Of a stretch of 42,358 nucleotides of DNA, positions 16,517 through 23,800 are shown piece by piece. This DNA is from Acetothermia bacterium UBA3571. Its GTDB lineage: Bacteria; Bipolaricaulota; Bipolaricaulia; Bipolaricaulales; Bipolaricaulaceae. The notes beneath the pieces were generated by a model. It made no database searches, had not been told where the DNA came from, and saw nothing but the letters and a program-made list of their open reading frames with translations. Numbering within the stretch: position 1 is the first letter of the stretch; every line of letters begins with the position of its first letter. The position numbers were made by a program, and so were the translations under genes. The stretch covers positions 1 to 42,358 of the forward strand of contig DFNI01000024.1 of assembly GCA_002375995.1 (NCBI GenBank). The letters run 5' to 3'.

Positions 16517-17887
16517 TCACTCGCGGATGATCACCTGATCGCCTAGCTCGGTCTGCATACGCTTGATGAAGTTCTCGAGGGCCTCAGCGGGGCTGAGGGC
16601 TCCCACCTCCACGGCGACGATCCCGTCGCGGAAGAGGGTCTCCCAGTAGAACGGGGCCTTGGGGTGGTTGGGGCTGAACCGGGCGAAGGGAGCGCACAGC
16701 TCGGACACCTTCCGCGCGAACACGTCGGCGTAGTAGGGCGGATAAGAGAGCTGGCTCTTGCGGATGGCCAGGTGCCCGGAGCTGATGGCGTGGCGGGTGT
16801 TCAGATCCACGGCGGAGGCCATGGTGACGATCAGGAACGCGAGGTCCTTGTGCTGGGAGGCGGCGGTGATCAGATGCACCAGCGGGTGGGATACGGAGAC
16901 GGGCTTGCCGCCCTTCTCCGCGGCGGGAATGGGGGCGAAGCCGATGTTCTCCCACAGGTACTCGAAGCTCTTGTTATACGGCGCGTGTTGCCACTCGGCG
17001 AAGTTCCAGGAGCCGCCGGTGAGGTTGATCCCCACCTTGCCGCCGGAGAAGTTGGTGTGGATCTCGGGCCAGGAGATCTGGGACATGGCGCTCGGGGTGA
17101 GCTGGAGGTCCACTAACTTCTTCACGAACTCAAACAGGGCGAGGGTTGCGGACTTGTCCACCACGAGCTTGCCGGTCTCCGGGTCGTAGAGCTCCCCGCC
17201 GAAGGCGTAGATGAACTGGAACCAGTCGGTGCCGGGAGTGGGGCGGTGCCAGATGGCCATCTCTGGATCCACCACGCCGGCCTCGAGGAGCTTCTGGCCC
17301 AGGGCGATGATGTCGTCCAGGACGAACTCGCCGGCCGCGACCTTAGCGGGGATGGACTCGATGAATTCCTCCGAGTAACCGGCCGCCTTCAGCAAATCCT
17401 TCCGGTAATAGAACATGCGGGCTTCGGTGTCCTGGGGAATCCCCCAAATCTTGCCCTTGTACCGGCAAGCCTCCCAAAGGGCGGGGAAGAAGTCGTTATA
17501 GACCTCGGGGAAATCGGCGATGTAGTTGTCCAAGGGGACGATATAACCCGCCTCCGCATAGGGTCCGATGTCCTCGTGCCCGGTGATGATGATGTCGGCG
17601 ATCTTCGCCGGATCGCCCGACTGGAGGGCGAGAAGGTTGGCACGCTTGTAATCGGACCAGCTGGTGGTGACGAAGGTGGCCTCGAGCTCCACACGGAAGC
17701 GGGCACCGGAGAACTCGAGCATCTGGTTCAAGCGCTCCACCGCGGTTTCCAGGTTGAGCTTCCGGGTGATGGAGGGATCATCGGGGCCTACCGTCCAGGC
17801 CTTGATGGTGATGACTTTCACATCCTGCGCCGCCACGAGGCCTGCCGCGAGCCCGAAGATAAGGATTCCCAAAAGCCATTTACGCAT
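16517..17887 (-). CDS. Extracellular carbohydrate-binding protein of ABC transporter (family 1)
   Basis: Captures the sugar outside the membrane and delivers it to the permease. The 456-aa product has a Sec signal peptide (MRKWLLGILIFGLAAGLVAA, likely cut before QDVKV). No lipobox cysteine is seen, so it should be periplasmic or held otherwise. Family 1 features include ADIIITGHEDIGPYAEAGYI, WGIPQDTEARMFYYRKDLL and GGKVGINLTGGSW. Aromatic residues are plentiful, as expected for stacking on sugar rings. The ATG at 17887 has GGGGGGAG upstream. Its ligand is inferred from the adjacent GH130 gene to be a beta-mannoside or related oligosaccharide. Confidence 0.92.
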   Translation of the reverse strand: MRKWLLGILIFGLAAGLVAAQDVKVITIKAWTVGPDDPSITRKLNLETAVERLNQMLEFSGARFRVELEATFVTTSWSDYKRANLLALQSGDPAKIADIIITGHEDIGPYAEAGYIVPLDNYIADFPEVYNDFFPALWEACRYKGKIWGIPQDTEARMFYYRKDLLKAAGYSEEFIESIPAKVAAGEFVLDDIIALGQKLLEAGVVDPEMAIWHRPTPGTDWFQFIYAFGGELYDPETGKLVVDKSATLALFEFVKKLVDLQLTPSAMSQISWPEIHTNFSGGKVGINLTGGSWNFAEWQHAPYNKSFEYLWENIGFAPIPAAEKGGKPVSVSHPLVHLITAASQHKDLAFLIVTMASAVDLNTRHAISSGHLAIRKSQLSYPPYYADVFARKVSELCAPFARFSPNHPKAPFYWETLFRDGIVAVEVGALSPAEALENFIKRMQTELGDQVIIRE

Positions 17888-17969
17888 AACACTCCCCCCT
17901 TTTTATAAAGATTTTTCGTCCACGGGTTTTGCGTCGCTATCACCCCCCTAACATTAAAGAGCATCAAAT

Positions 17970-17998
17970 ATTTTATCGCTCACTGGGGATTCCGTCAA
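17970..17998 (-). promoter_or_regulatory. Strong sigma-70 promoter for the sugar ABC operon
   Basis: Minus strand: -35 TTGACG (17993-17998), 17-nt spacer, -10 TAAAAT (17970-17975). The leader to the binding-protein ATG would be about 75 nt. This allows the importer to be transcribed independently of the upstream GH130 gene. Confidence 0.7.
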
Positions 17999-18038
17999 CG
18001 GCAACCCTTTTCTGCAGGGACCAAATACGATGCACGGG

Positions 18039-18051
18039 CGTTTTGCAAACG
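18039..18051. promoter_or_regulatory. Palindrome upstream of the sugar ABC promoter
   Basis: CGTTT-TGC-AAACG is an inverted repeat, and contains the 8-bp palindrome TTTGCAAA. It lies about 40 bp upstream of the -35 box, just past the GH130 stop. It could be a regulator site; no partner regulator is in the window. Confidence 0.25.
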
Positions 18052-18060
18052 ATGCCAAAA

Positions 18061-18960
18061 TCAGCCCCGGCGCGCGAACTCCACCACCTCTTTCACGGGA
18101 GCCCGGGCCACCCCCACCACTTTGTCCCCGCCCCCGTAATAAAGGAGAAAATCCCCGTCCCGCTCCACCACCCCACAGGCGAATACCACGTGGGGAATAT
18201 CTCCCTCCCGTTCCCACTCCTCCCGGGGTTCCAACACGTACTCCAGGGGCCGCGATATCAATTTCTCTGGGTCATTGAGGTCGAAGAGGGCCACCCCCAT
18301 CCGATAGGTACGCGCCTTGTCCACCCCGTGGTAGAAGAGCAGCCACCCCTCATCGGTCTTCACCGGCGGGGGACCGGCCCCGATCTTCACCGAATCCCAG
18401 CACCCCGGGCGGGGATACATTACCTTCTTGTGTCCGTACCAGTGGACGAGGTCTTCTGAATAAGCAATCCAGATGTCCGGGACGATGCGGTGGAACATCA
18501 CGTACTTTCCCTTCACCCGCTCTGGGAAAATCACCGCGTCCTTGTCCTCGAACTCTGGGAGCACGACCCCGTGCCGCTCGAACGTGCGGAAATCCTCAGT
18601 GGAAGCGAGCCCCACGTAGTTCCCCCGCTCCGAGAACGCCCGGGCCGAGAGGGCCGTATAAGTAATGTAGAACCGGCCCTCCAAGGGGGTGATGCGGGGA
18701 TCCTCGCATCCAAAACGCTCATACGCCTCTCGCGGCTCGAACACCGGCTCCCGAAAGCGCTCGAAGTGGATCCCGTCTTCGCTCACCGCGAGGCCCAGCC
18801 GAGATACGTAACGCTCGTACTCCCCCACGGCGCGGTAAAGCATATATACGCGACCCCGGTGGACGGCGACCCCGGGGTTGAACACTGCCTTCCTCTCCCA
18901 CGATACCTCCGGCCGGGGCACGAGGATCGGATCTTCCGGCACACGCTCGAACAATTCCAT
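18061..18960 (-). CDS. Glycoside hydrolase family 130 phosphorylase (beta-mannoside type)
   Basis: GH130 enzymes phosphorolyse beta-1,4- or beta-1,2-mannosides, releasing mannose 1-phosphate inside the cell. The 299-aa product is a five-bladed propeller candidate with the family landmarks FNPGVAVHRGRVYMLYRA, GCEDPRITPLEGRFYITYTA (with the catalytic Asp), KDAVIFPERVKGKYVMFHR, GAGPPPVKTDEGWLLFYHG and VVFACGVVERDGDFLLYYGG. No signal peptide, so cytoplasmic. The ATG at 18960 is used because the frame farther upstream is antisense to the sigma factor gene; the SD is poor. It stands 173 nt before the ABC operon on the same strand, so import and phosphorolysis are probably linked. The exact linkage preference is not readable. 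Confidence 0.87.
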   Translation of the reverse strand: MELFERVPEDPILVPRPEVSWERKAVFNPGVAVHRGRVYMLYRAVGEYERYVSRLGLAVSEDGIHFERFREPVFEPREAYERFGCEDPRITPLEGRFYITYTALSARAFSERGNYVGLASTEDFRTFERHGVVLPEFEDKDAVIFPERVKGKYVMFHRIVPDIWIAYSEDLVHWYGHKKVMYPRPGCWDSVKIGAGPPPVKTDEGWLLFYHGVDKARTYRMGVALFDLNDPEKLISRPLEYVLEPREEWEREGDIPHVVFACGVVERDGDFLLYYGGGDKVVGVARAPVKEVVEFARRG

Positions 18961-19013
18961 GCCCGCGTGCCGAAGTTTAACGTCATCCGGCGCGGAAAAA
19001 CACCGCGGAGACC

Positions 19014-19041
19014 TTGAGGGGAAGGAGCCAGGGAGTACACT
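19014..19041 (+). promoter_or_regulatory. Candidate promoter of the sigma factor gene
   Basis: TTGAGG (19014-19019), 16-nt spacer, TACACT (19036-19041). Only 9 nt separate the -10 from the ATG, so the transcript would be nearly leaderless. Confidence 0.35.
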
Positions 19042-19050
19042 GAAAAAACG

Positions 19051-19926
19051 ATGGTGGAGAAGCAGAAGGCCTTCTGGGAAGAGGGAGCAGAGGATCACGA
19101 CGTGGACATTCTCGGCCTGTACCTCGCCGAGGTGGCCAGGATTCCGCCCCTCTCGCCCGAAGAGGAACGGGAACTCGCCCGCCGCATGCGGGAGGGGGAT
19201 GTCGAGGCGCGGAACCGCTTGGTGCTCGCGCACTTGAGGCTTGTCGTCTCCATCGCCCGGGAATACGGCGACACCGGCCTCGACCTCCTTGACCTTATCC
19301 AGGAGGGGAACATCGGGCTTCTGGAGGCGGCGGCGCGGTTCGACCCCGAGAAAGGATTCCGCTTCTCCACCTACGCCCGCTGGTGGATCCGCCAGGCGAT
19401 CGGCGCCGCCATCGAACGCCAATCCCAGCTCATCCGCATCCCGGCTTACCTCTTCCGGGCCCTAGTCCGCTGGGCCAAGCTCAAGGCGAGCTTCGGGGAC
19501 GATGGGATTTCTGAAACGGTGGACACCATTTCTTACCCCGGGCTCACGGTGGAACGGCTCCGGGAGCTTGAGCGCACCATCGGAGAAGTTGTTTCCCTGG
19601 ATATGCCCGTGGGCGCCGAAGGCGACGAGACCCTGGAGGAGCTCGTCGCCGACGAAAAGATGCCCACCACGGAGAAGCTCGCGCTGCAGGAGCTCATGCG
19701 GGAGGAGCTCCTGGAGTTGATCTCCCAGCTTCCGCCCAAGGAGGCCCTGGTCATCAGGCTCCGCTACGGACTCGAGGGGGCCAAGCCCCAGTCCCTGGCA
19801 GAGGTGGCGGCGAAGCTGGGGGTTTCACGAGAGCGGGTGCGCCAGCTGGAGAAGCAGGCCCTCAAACGCCTCAAGGCCTGGACTTCCGAGGCCTTGGAGT
19901 ACTACCGCCGCCTAGTGACGGCCTGA
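19051..19926 (+). CDS. RNA polymerase sigma-70 factor, RpoD/group 2 type
   Basis: Directs RNA polymerase to promoters. The 291-aa protein has region 1.2 (LGLYLAEVARIPPLSPEEER), region 2 with the core-binding DLIQEGNIGLLEAAARF and the -10-reading FRFSTYARWWIRQAI, region 3, and region 4.2 helix-turn-helix in SLAEVAAKLGVSRERVRQLE. Region 1.1 and the non-conserved insert of long housekeeping factors are absent. It could be an alternative group 2 factor or a compact primary sigma. The ATG at 19051 fits the start of region 1.2, but the nearest SD-like GGGAG lies about 15 nt away. It is divergent from GH130 and convergent with the lemA group. Confidence 0.9.
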   Translation: MVEKQKAFWEEGAEDHDVDILGLYLAEVARIPPLSPEEERELARRMREGDVEARNRLVLAHLRLVVSIAREYGDTGLDLLDLIQEGNIGLLEAAARFDPEKGFRFSTYARWWIRQAIGAAIERQSQLIRIPAYLFRALVRWAKLKASFGDDGISETVDTISYPGLTVERLRELERTIGEVVSLDMPVGAEGDETLEELVADEKMPTTEKLALQELMREELLELISQLPPKEALVIRLRYGLEGAKPQSLAEVAAKLGVSRERVRQLEKQALKRLKAWTSEALEYYRRLVTA

Positions 19927-19938
19927 GCTTTTCCGTCT

Positions 19939-20466
19939 TCAAGAAAGTTCCCATTCGGAGCGGGTGGGTAAAAATTCGCGCGCCTTGTATTTGCGGCGAG
20001 CGGCGATGAAGCGGTAGGGAAAGCGGCCGAGGAGCTCGTTCCACGCCTTTACCAGCTCGTTATACCGGCGCCGCTTTATGTCGTATTCCTCCGCGGCCTC
20101 GGCGAGCCTGTTTTGGGCCCGGCGCAGCTCGCCCGGGCGTTCCCGGGGAAGGGCGGCGAACACCCGCCAAAGCACCGTGCGGATCTTCTCGTCGAGAACG
20201 TGGATCGCCTCCACATTCAGCTCCCTTTTGGTGGCGTCAGCCACGAGCTCTTCGAGGGCCTTCCGTCCTTCGGGAACGAGCCCCTCCTTCGCTAGGATAC
20301 GGGAGAAATCGCGGAGGATCGCGATTCTCTCTTGAAACGCGCTCACTGCCTCGCTCCACGCTTCCTCTAGTTGCCTCGCCCCGGAGCTCAATTTCCGGCT
20401 GGCCCGCCGATATTCCCAGGCCAAAAAGAACGCGATCAAAGCGGCAATTACCAGTATTGCTTCCAT
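19939..20466 (-). CDS. LemA-like membrane-anchored coiled-coil protein
   Basis: A 175-aa protein with one N-terminal membrane helix (ILVIAALIAFFLAWEY) and a long helical region. The spacing of ARQLEEAWSEAVSAFQERI, EKIRTVLWRVFAAL, RRYNELVKAWNELLGRFPYR and FIAARRKYKAREF follows the LemA pattern (cf. YNxxVxxxNxxxxxFP), so it looks like a divergent paralogue of the LemA protein two genes upstream. The function of the family is poorly known. It starts 6 nt after the DUF2207 gene with GGTGAGG as SD, completing a three-gene lemA-DUF2207-lemA-like unit. Confidence 0.75.
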   Translation of the reverse strand: MEAILVIAALIAFFLAWEYRRASRKLSSGARQLEEAWSEAVSAFQERIAILRDFSRILAKEGLVPEGRKALEELVADATKRELNVEAIHVLDEKIRTVLWRVFAALPRERPGELRRAQNRLAEAAEEYDIKRRRYNELVKAWNELLGRFPYRFIAARRKYKAREFLPTRSEWELS

Positions 20467-20472
20467 ATTGCC

Positions 20473-22146
20473 TCACCAGGAACTTCCCCCACCGCCGCCC
20501 ATCCCCCCGCCGGAGAATCCCCCGCCGCCGAAGCCCGAGCTGCCACGCCAGCCGCCACCGGCGGAGCGGGGGGCTGCAGTGGCCACGGTATGGGCTGCCT
20601 GCTGGAAGACAAACAACCTTGCTCCGAACAGGTAAGGGCTGTAAGTGGGAAATCGGCCCTCGTACCAAGTCGGCGGGGCCTTAAGGAGCCCCTCGAACTT
20701 TCCGGTCCAGCGCTCCACCAACCCGAAGGCCATGGCGTAGGGAAGTAACTCCTCGAAGTGTTTTTCCGCTGCGGCTAGCTCCAGATAGGGCTTTTCCGCC
20801 CGCCGGATGTACTCCTCGAGGCCCAGGACCGCCCGCAAGGCCTCCATGCCCTTGCGGGTCTTCCGCGGCATGTACGGGGCGAAAAGGAGCACGATCACGC
20901 CCGAAAGTCCCACCGCAAGGCCCAAATAAAGCGACCCTTGCCATACCCCCAACATCGCCCCCAAAACGGCGATCCCGATCCCCAGTGTCCGGTAAAAGCC
21001 CCGCACCCGATCGGGATTGGCCGGATAAAGGCCCCGTTCGGTAAGTTCCATATAGAGCTTGGCCGCAAGCCCCGCGGCCTCTTGGTAGAACTCGTATTTT
21101 AGAGCGGAAAGTCTGACCGTATCTCCCTTTCCCCGGAAGAGCGCTTCCAAGAGGGCCTCCTCAAAAGGGGTGAGCTCTCTCGAGCCTTCGAGGCGGCGGA
21201 GCTCGTAATCCTCCGGTTCATCCCCTTTTCCGATTTCCACGATCTCCAGGTATCCCTTGACCGCCAACGAGAGGATCCCCGCCGCCAGGTCTCTCGGGTC
21301 GAACCGGTCGTCCACCAGGACCCCGGCCGCCGCCGCCCCTACTCCTTTGGGCGGCCCGTACTCCACGGGGATGGTTCCCTTCCGGGGATCCCGGCCCTTG
21401 ACCCACCAGATCCCGAACATGGCGATCAGGGTGGCCAAAGGGATCCCCGCGTAAGCGTTGTCGGCGAGGAACCACAGGAGGGACTGCCCGAACCCTGGAA
21501 GGGCGACATAGCCTTTGGGGAAGCGCACCGCCACGGTGAGACCCTCACCCGGGCCGAGCGCCTCCGCCTCCCCCACGAGTTCCCTGTCCGCGAGGGAAAG
21601 CTCAAACGGCTCCCGGAAGCCATAACCCCCTTGATACCCCACGAACCGGATCGCATCCCGGGGTATGGACTCCGGGAACTGTATCCGTACCTCGGCGTGG
21701 GCGATGGGCATGGTCCAGTCAGTGCCGATGGCGTTCCAGTAGAGTTCCACCTCGTCCCCGTAGACACGCAGGGCCCGCTGGACGCGATAGCGGATAAGGT
21801 ACGTCACCGTCCCCTCTACGTACCGGTTCGGGTCGCCGATTTTGAGCACCAACTTTCCCCCGGTCCGGCGGATCGATACCGGTACGGGATCGCCGTCCGC
21901 CCGCACCTCCTCCATTGCGATTCGGAGTTTGAACCGCTCGCCGGTGGAGAGGCGGTAAGAGTAGGGGATCTCCCGGATGATCCCGTGGCGGGGAAAATCA
22001 AAGAAAACGGTGCTCCTCTCCGTCACTAACAGGGACGCATCGGACTCGAGTCCGAGGGTCACCCGGTAGTCCCGGATCTCCTCGCCCAAAAGGGTCGAGG
22101 TTATGCCGAGGAAAATGAGAACCAGGAAGAATGTCGGGCGTCTCAT
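20473..22146 (-). CDS. DUF2207-family membrane protein with glycine-rich tail
   Basis: Predicted membrane protein of 557 aa. It has a signal peptide (MRRPTFFLVLIFLGITSTLL), a large extracytoplasmic beta domain (residues about 22-220, with FDFPRHGIIREIPYSYR and YWNAIGTDWTMPI typical of DUF2207), a membrane helix near NAYAGIPLATLIAMFGIWW, a cytoplasmic winged-helix-like segment (VEYGPPKGVGAAAAGVLVDD, SLAVKGYLEIV), a second pair of helices, and a C-terminal Gly/Ser tail ending in SSW. This tail is characteristic of the family. Its ATG overlaps the lemA stop by 4 nt. lemA and DUF2207/TPM-domain genes are often neighbours, and a cell-envelope role is inferred. Confidence 0.88.
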   Translation of the reverse strand: MRRPTFFLVLIFLGITSTLLGEEIRDYRVTLGLESDASLLVTERSTVFFDFPRHGIIREIPYSYRLSTGERFKLRIAMEEVRADGDPVPVSIRRTGGKLVLKIGDPNRYVEGTVTYLIRYRVQRALRVYGDEVELYWNAIGTDWTMPIAHAEVRIQFPESIPRDAIRFVGYQGGYGFREPFELSLADRELVGEAEALGPGEGLTVAVRFPKGYVALPGFGQSLLWFLADNAYAGIPLATLIAMFGIWWVKGRDPRKGTIPVEYGPPKGVGAAAAGVLVDDRFDPRDLAAGILSLAVKGYLEIVEIGKGDEPEDYELRRLEGSRELTPFEEALLEALFRGKGDTVRLSALKYEFYQEAAGLAAKLYMELTERGLYPANPDRVRGFYRTLGIGIAVLGAMLGVWQGSLYLGLAVGLSGVIVLLFAPYMPRKTRKGMEALRAVLGLEEYIRRAEKPYLELAAAEKHFEELLPYAMAFGLVERWTGKFEGLLKAPPTWYEGRFPTYSPYLFGARLFVFQQAAHTVATAAPRSAGGGWRGSSGFGGGGFSGGGMGGGGGSSW

Positions 22147-22700
22147 CCCGTGAAGCTCACCTTGGGCGGTTCCCGCAGGGCTTCGGAGGGGAGCTCGTAG
22201 AACTCCCGCTCCCGGATTCCGAAGAGCCCGGCTACCACGTTGGTGGGAAAGGAACGGATGGCGGTATTGAGGTCGCGCACCACGGCATTGTAGTAGCGGC
22301 GGGAGCGGGCGATCTTCTCCTCCAGCTCCTCTAGGCTCCGCTGGAGGGCCATGAAGTTCTCGTTGGCTTTGAGCTCAGGGTAATTCTCTACCACCGCGAA
22401 CAAGGATTTGAGGGTTTCGGCGAGGAAGTTGTCCGCTTCCCCTTGTTCCCGGGGAGAGCGGGCCTTGAGGGAGGCGGAGCGGGCCTCGGCCACGCGCTCG
22501 AAGATCTCCCGCTCGTGGGAGGCATACCCCTTCACCGTCTCCACCAGGTTGGGGATGAGATCGGCCCGCTGGCGGAGGAGTGTGTCGATGTTGCGCCACG
22601 CCTCGTCCGCCCGGACCGAGTATCGGATGAGGCGGTTGTAGGTCACGATCAACCACAATACCACCGCCGCGGCGACTCCGATGCCGATCCAAAGACCCAT
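22143..22700 (-). CDS. lemA: LemA family protein
   Basis: A 185-aa membrane-anchored protein with one N-terminal helix (GIGVAAAVVLWLIVTYNRLI) and a helical body. It carries the family signature VRADEAWRNIDTLLRQRADL then IPNLVETVKGYASHE, with ANENFMALQRSLEELEEKIA and RRYYNAVVRDLNTAIRSFP farther on. The ATG at 22700 has an excellent SD (AAAAAGGAGGCCAA). It heads the lemA-DUF2207-lemA-like operon. Biochemical role unknown; in other bacteria the family is linked to the envelope. Confidence 0.93.
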   Translation of the reverse strand: MGLWIGIGVAAAVVLWLIVTYNRLIRYSVRADEAWRNIDTLLRQRADLIPNLVETVKGYASHEREIFERVAEARSASLKARSPREQGEADNFLAETLKSLFAVVENYPELKANENFMALQRSLEELEEKIARSRRYYNAVVRDLNTAIRSFPTNVVAGLFGIREREFYELPSEALREPPKVSFTG

Positions 22701-22722
22701 TTGGCCTCCTTTTTCTTGCCGC

Positions 22723-22728
22723 ATTGTA
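22723..22728 (-). promoter_or_regulatory. Possible -10 box of the lemA operon
   Basis: TACAAT on the minus strand, 22 nt before the lemA ATG. The hexamer 17 nt upstream (GTGAAG) is a poor -35. Confidence 0.35.
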
Positions 22729-22850
22729 CCCGTTGGAACACGAGCCTTCACCGCACCCCTCGGGGAGACGGGAGGCCTTGACGTGCGGGGGGGATGGCGC
22801 AAAGTTTAGGCGGCGATCCCGTGGATTTTCCGCGGGAGAAGGAGGCTGCC

Positions 22851-23342
22851 ATGAGGCTCGAGCTCAAACAGGTGTGGGCCAACCCGGGGAGACCTGTCCT
22901 CTTCTCGGGCGAGGAGGATCTGGGCACCATCCGGTGGTACGACGAGACCCTATACTTGGAGGGTCCCGTAGAAACGAGCGGCTCCGCGTTCTATCAGGAC
23001 GACCACATCTACCTCTTCCTCCACGTGCGCGGGGCGATCCACCGGAACTGCTCCCGGTGCCTCACGGATATCCTCGAGCACTTCGACAAGGACGAGTTCC
23101 TGGAGGTGCCCATTGACGAGGTCCCACCGGGGATGCAGTACCTGGAGCTCAAACCCTACATCGAGAACGGGGTGCGGCTGGCCATCGAGCGGAAGCCCCT
23201 GTGCAAGCCCGACTGCAAGGGGATCTGTCCCCATTGCGGTGCGAACCTGAACGTCGAGGGACACAAACCGGGCTGTCAGGCCTTGGAGAAGGAGGTGGAC
23301 CCCCGCTGGGCGAAGCTAAAGGAATTGCTTACGTCCCAGTGA
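22851..23342 (+). CDS. YceD/DUF177 family protein with cysteine cluster
   Basis: A 163-aa member of the YceD (DUF177) family, linked in bacteria and plastids to 23S rRNA and large-subunit accumulation. The family stretch HVRGAIHRNCSRCLTDILEH carries a CxxC. The C-terminus has CKPDCKGICPHCGANLN followed by a further Cys, a likely zinc site as in Gram-positive members, and then DPRWAKLKELL. The ATG at 22851 is preceded by GGAGAAGGAGG. In many genomes rpmF follows yceD; here ruvC follows directly with a 4-nt overlap, so this is a rearranged context. Confidence 0.85.
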   Translation: MRLELKQVWANPGRPVLFSGEEDLGTIRWYDETLYLEGPVETSGSAFYQDDHIYLFLHVRGAIHRNCSRCLTDILEHFDKDEFLEVPIDEVPPGMQYLELKPYIENGVRLAIERKPLCKPDCKGICPHCGANLNVEGHKPGCQALEKEVDPRWAKLKELLTSQ

Positions 23343-23800
23343 GGGCTTTGGGCGTAGACCCCGGGCTTTCCGCCACCGGTTACGGGGTGGTGGAGGGGAA
23401 AGGGGTCGAGTTTCGGCTCCTCGCCAAGGGGACGATCCGCACGAATTCCCGGGAACCGCTTCCCGCGCGGCTCAGGCATATCTTTGCCGTGTTGGATAGG
23501 ATCGTGCGGGAACATGAACCCCAGGTAGTGGCGGTGGAGGAGGTGTTCTTAGCCAAGAACGTCTCCGCGGGGATGCTCACCGCCCAGGTCGCGGGGATCG
23601 TGGCGCTTTTAGCTGACGGACGGGAGTTCTACAGCTTCTCCCCGCGGCAGGTGAAGAAGTTCATCTGTGGCTACGGGGATGCCCCTAAAGCCCAAGTCCT
23701 GGGAATGGTGGAACATCTCCTGGGGATCGATGGGCTGGGGTCGGACCACGCCGCCGATGCTTTGGCGTTGGCGGTATGTGCACTCCTTTCCAGGCGATGA
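23339..23800 (+). CDS. ruvC: Holliday junction resolvase RuvC
   Basis: Endonuclease that cuts four-way recombination junctions. The 153-aa product is slightly short but complete: catalytic Asp in ALGVDPGLSATGYGV, Glu in VVAVEEVFLAKNV, and the Asp pair in GSDHAADALALAV. The start is a GTG at 23339 that overlaps the yceD stop (GTGA), placing the first catalytic Asp at residue 7 as in E. coli. Upstream in-frame codons lie in yceD. ruvA and ruvB are not in the window. polA follows with an ATGA overlap, so repair and recombination functions are co-transcribed. Confidence 0.93.
   Translation: MRALGVDPGLSATGYGVVEGKGVEFRLLAKGTIRTNSREPLPARLRHIFAVLDRIVREHEPQVVAVEEVFLAKNVSAGMLTAQVAGIVALLADGREFYSFSPRQVKKFICGYGDAPKAQVLGMVEHLLGIDGLGSDHAADALALAVCALLSRR

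Noticed and set aside
18961..19422. N-terminal extension of GH130 back to 19422
   Set aside because: It is antisense to the sigma factor gene and unrelated to GH130; the family start matches the ATG at 18960.
22778..22806. TTGACG upstream of yceD as a promoter
   Set aside because: No acceptable -10 hexamer 16-18 nt downstream.
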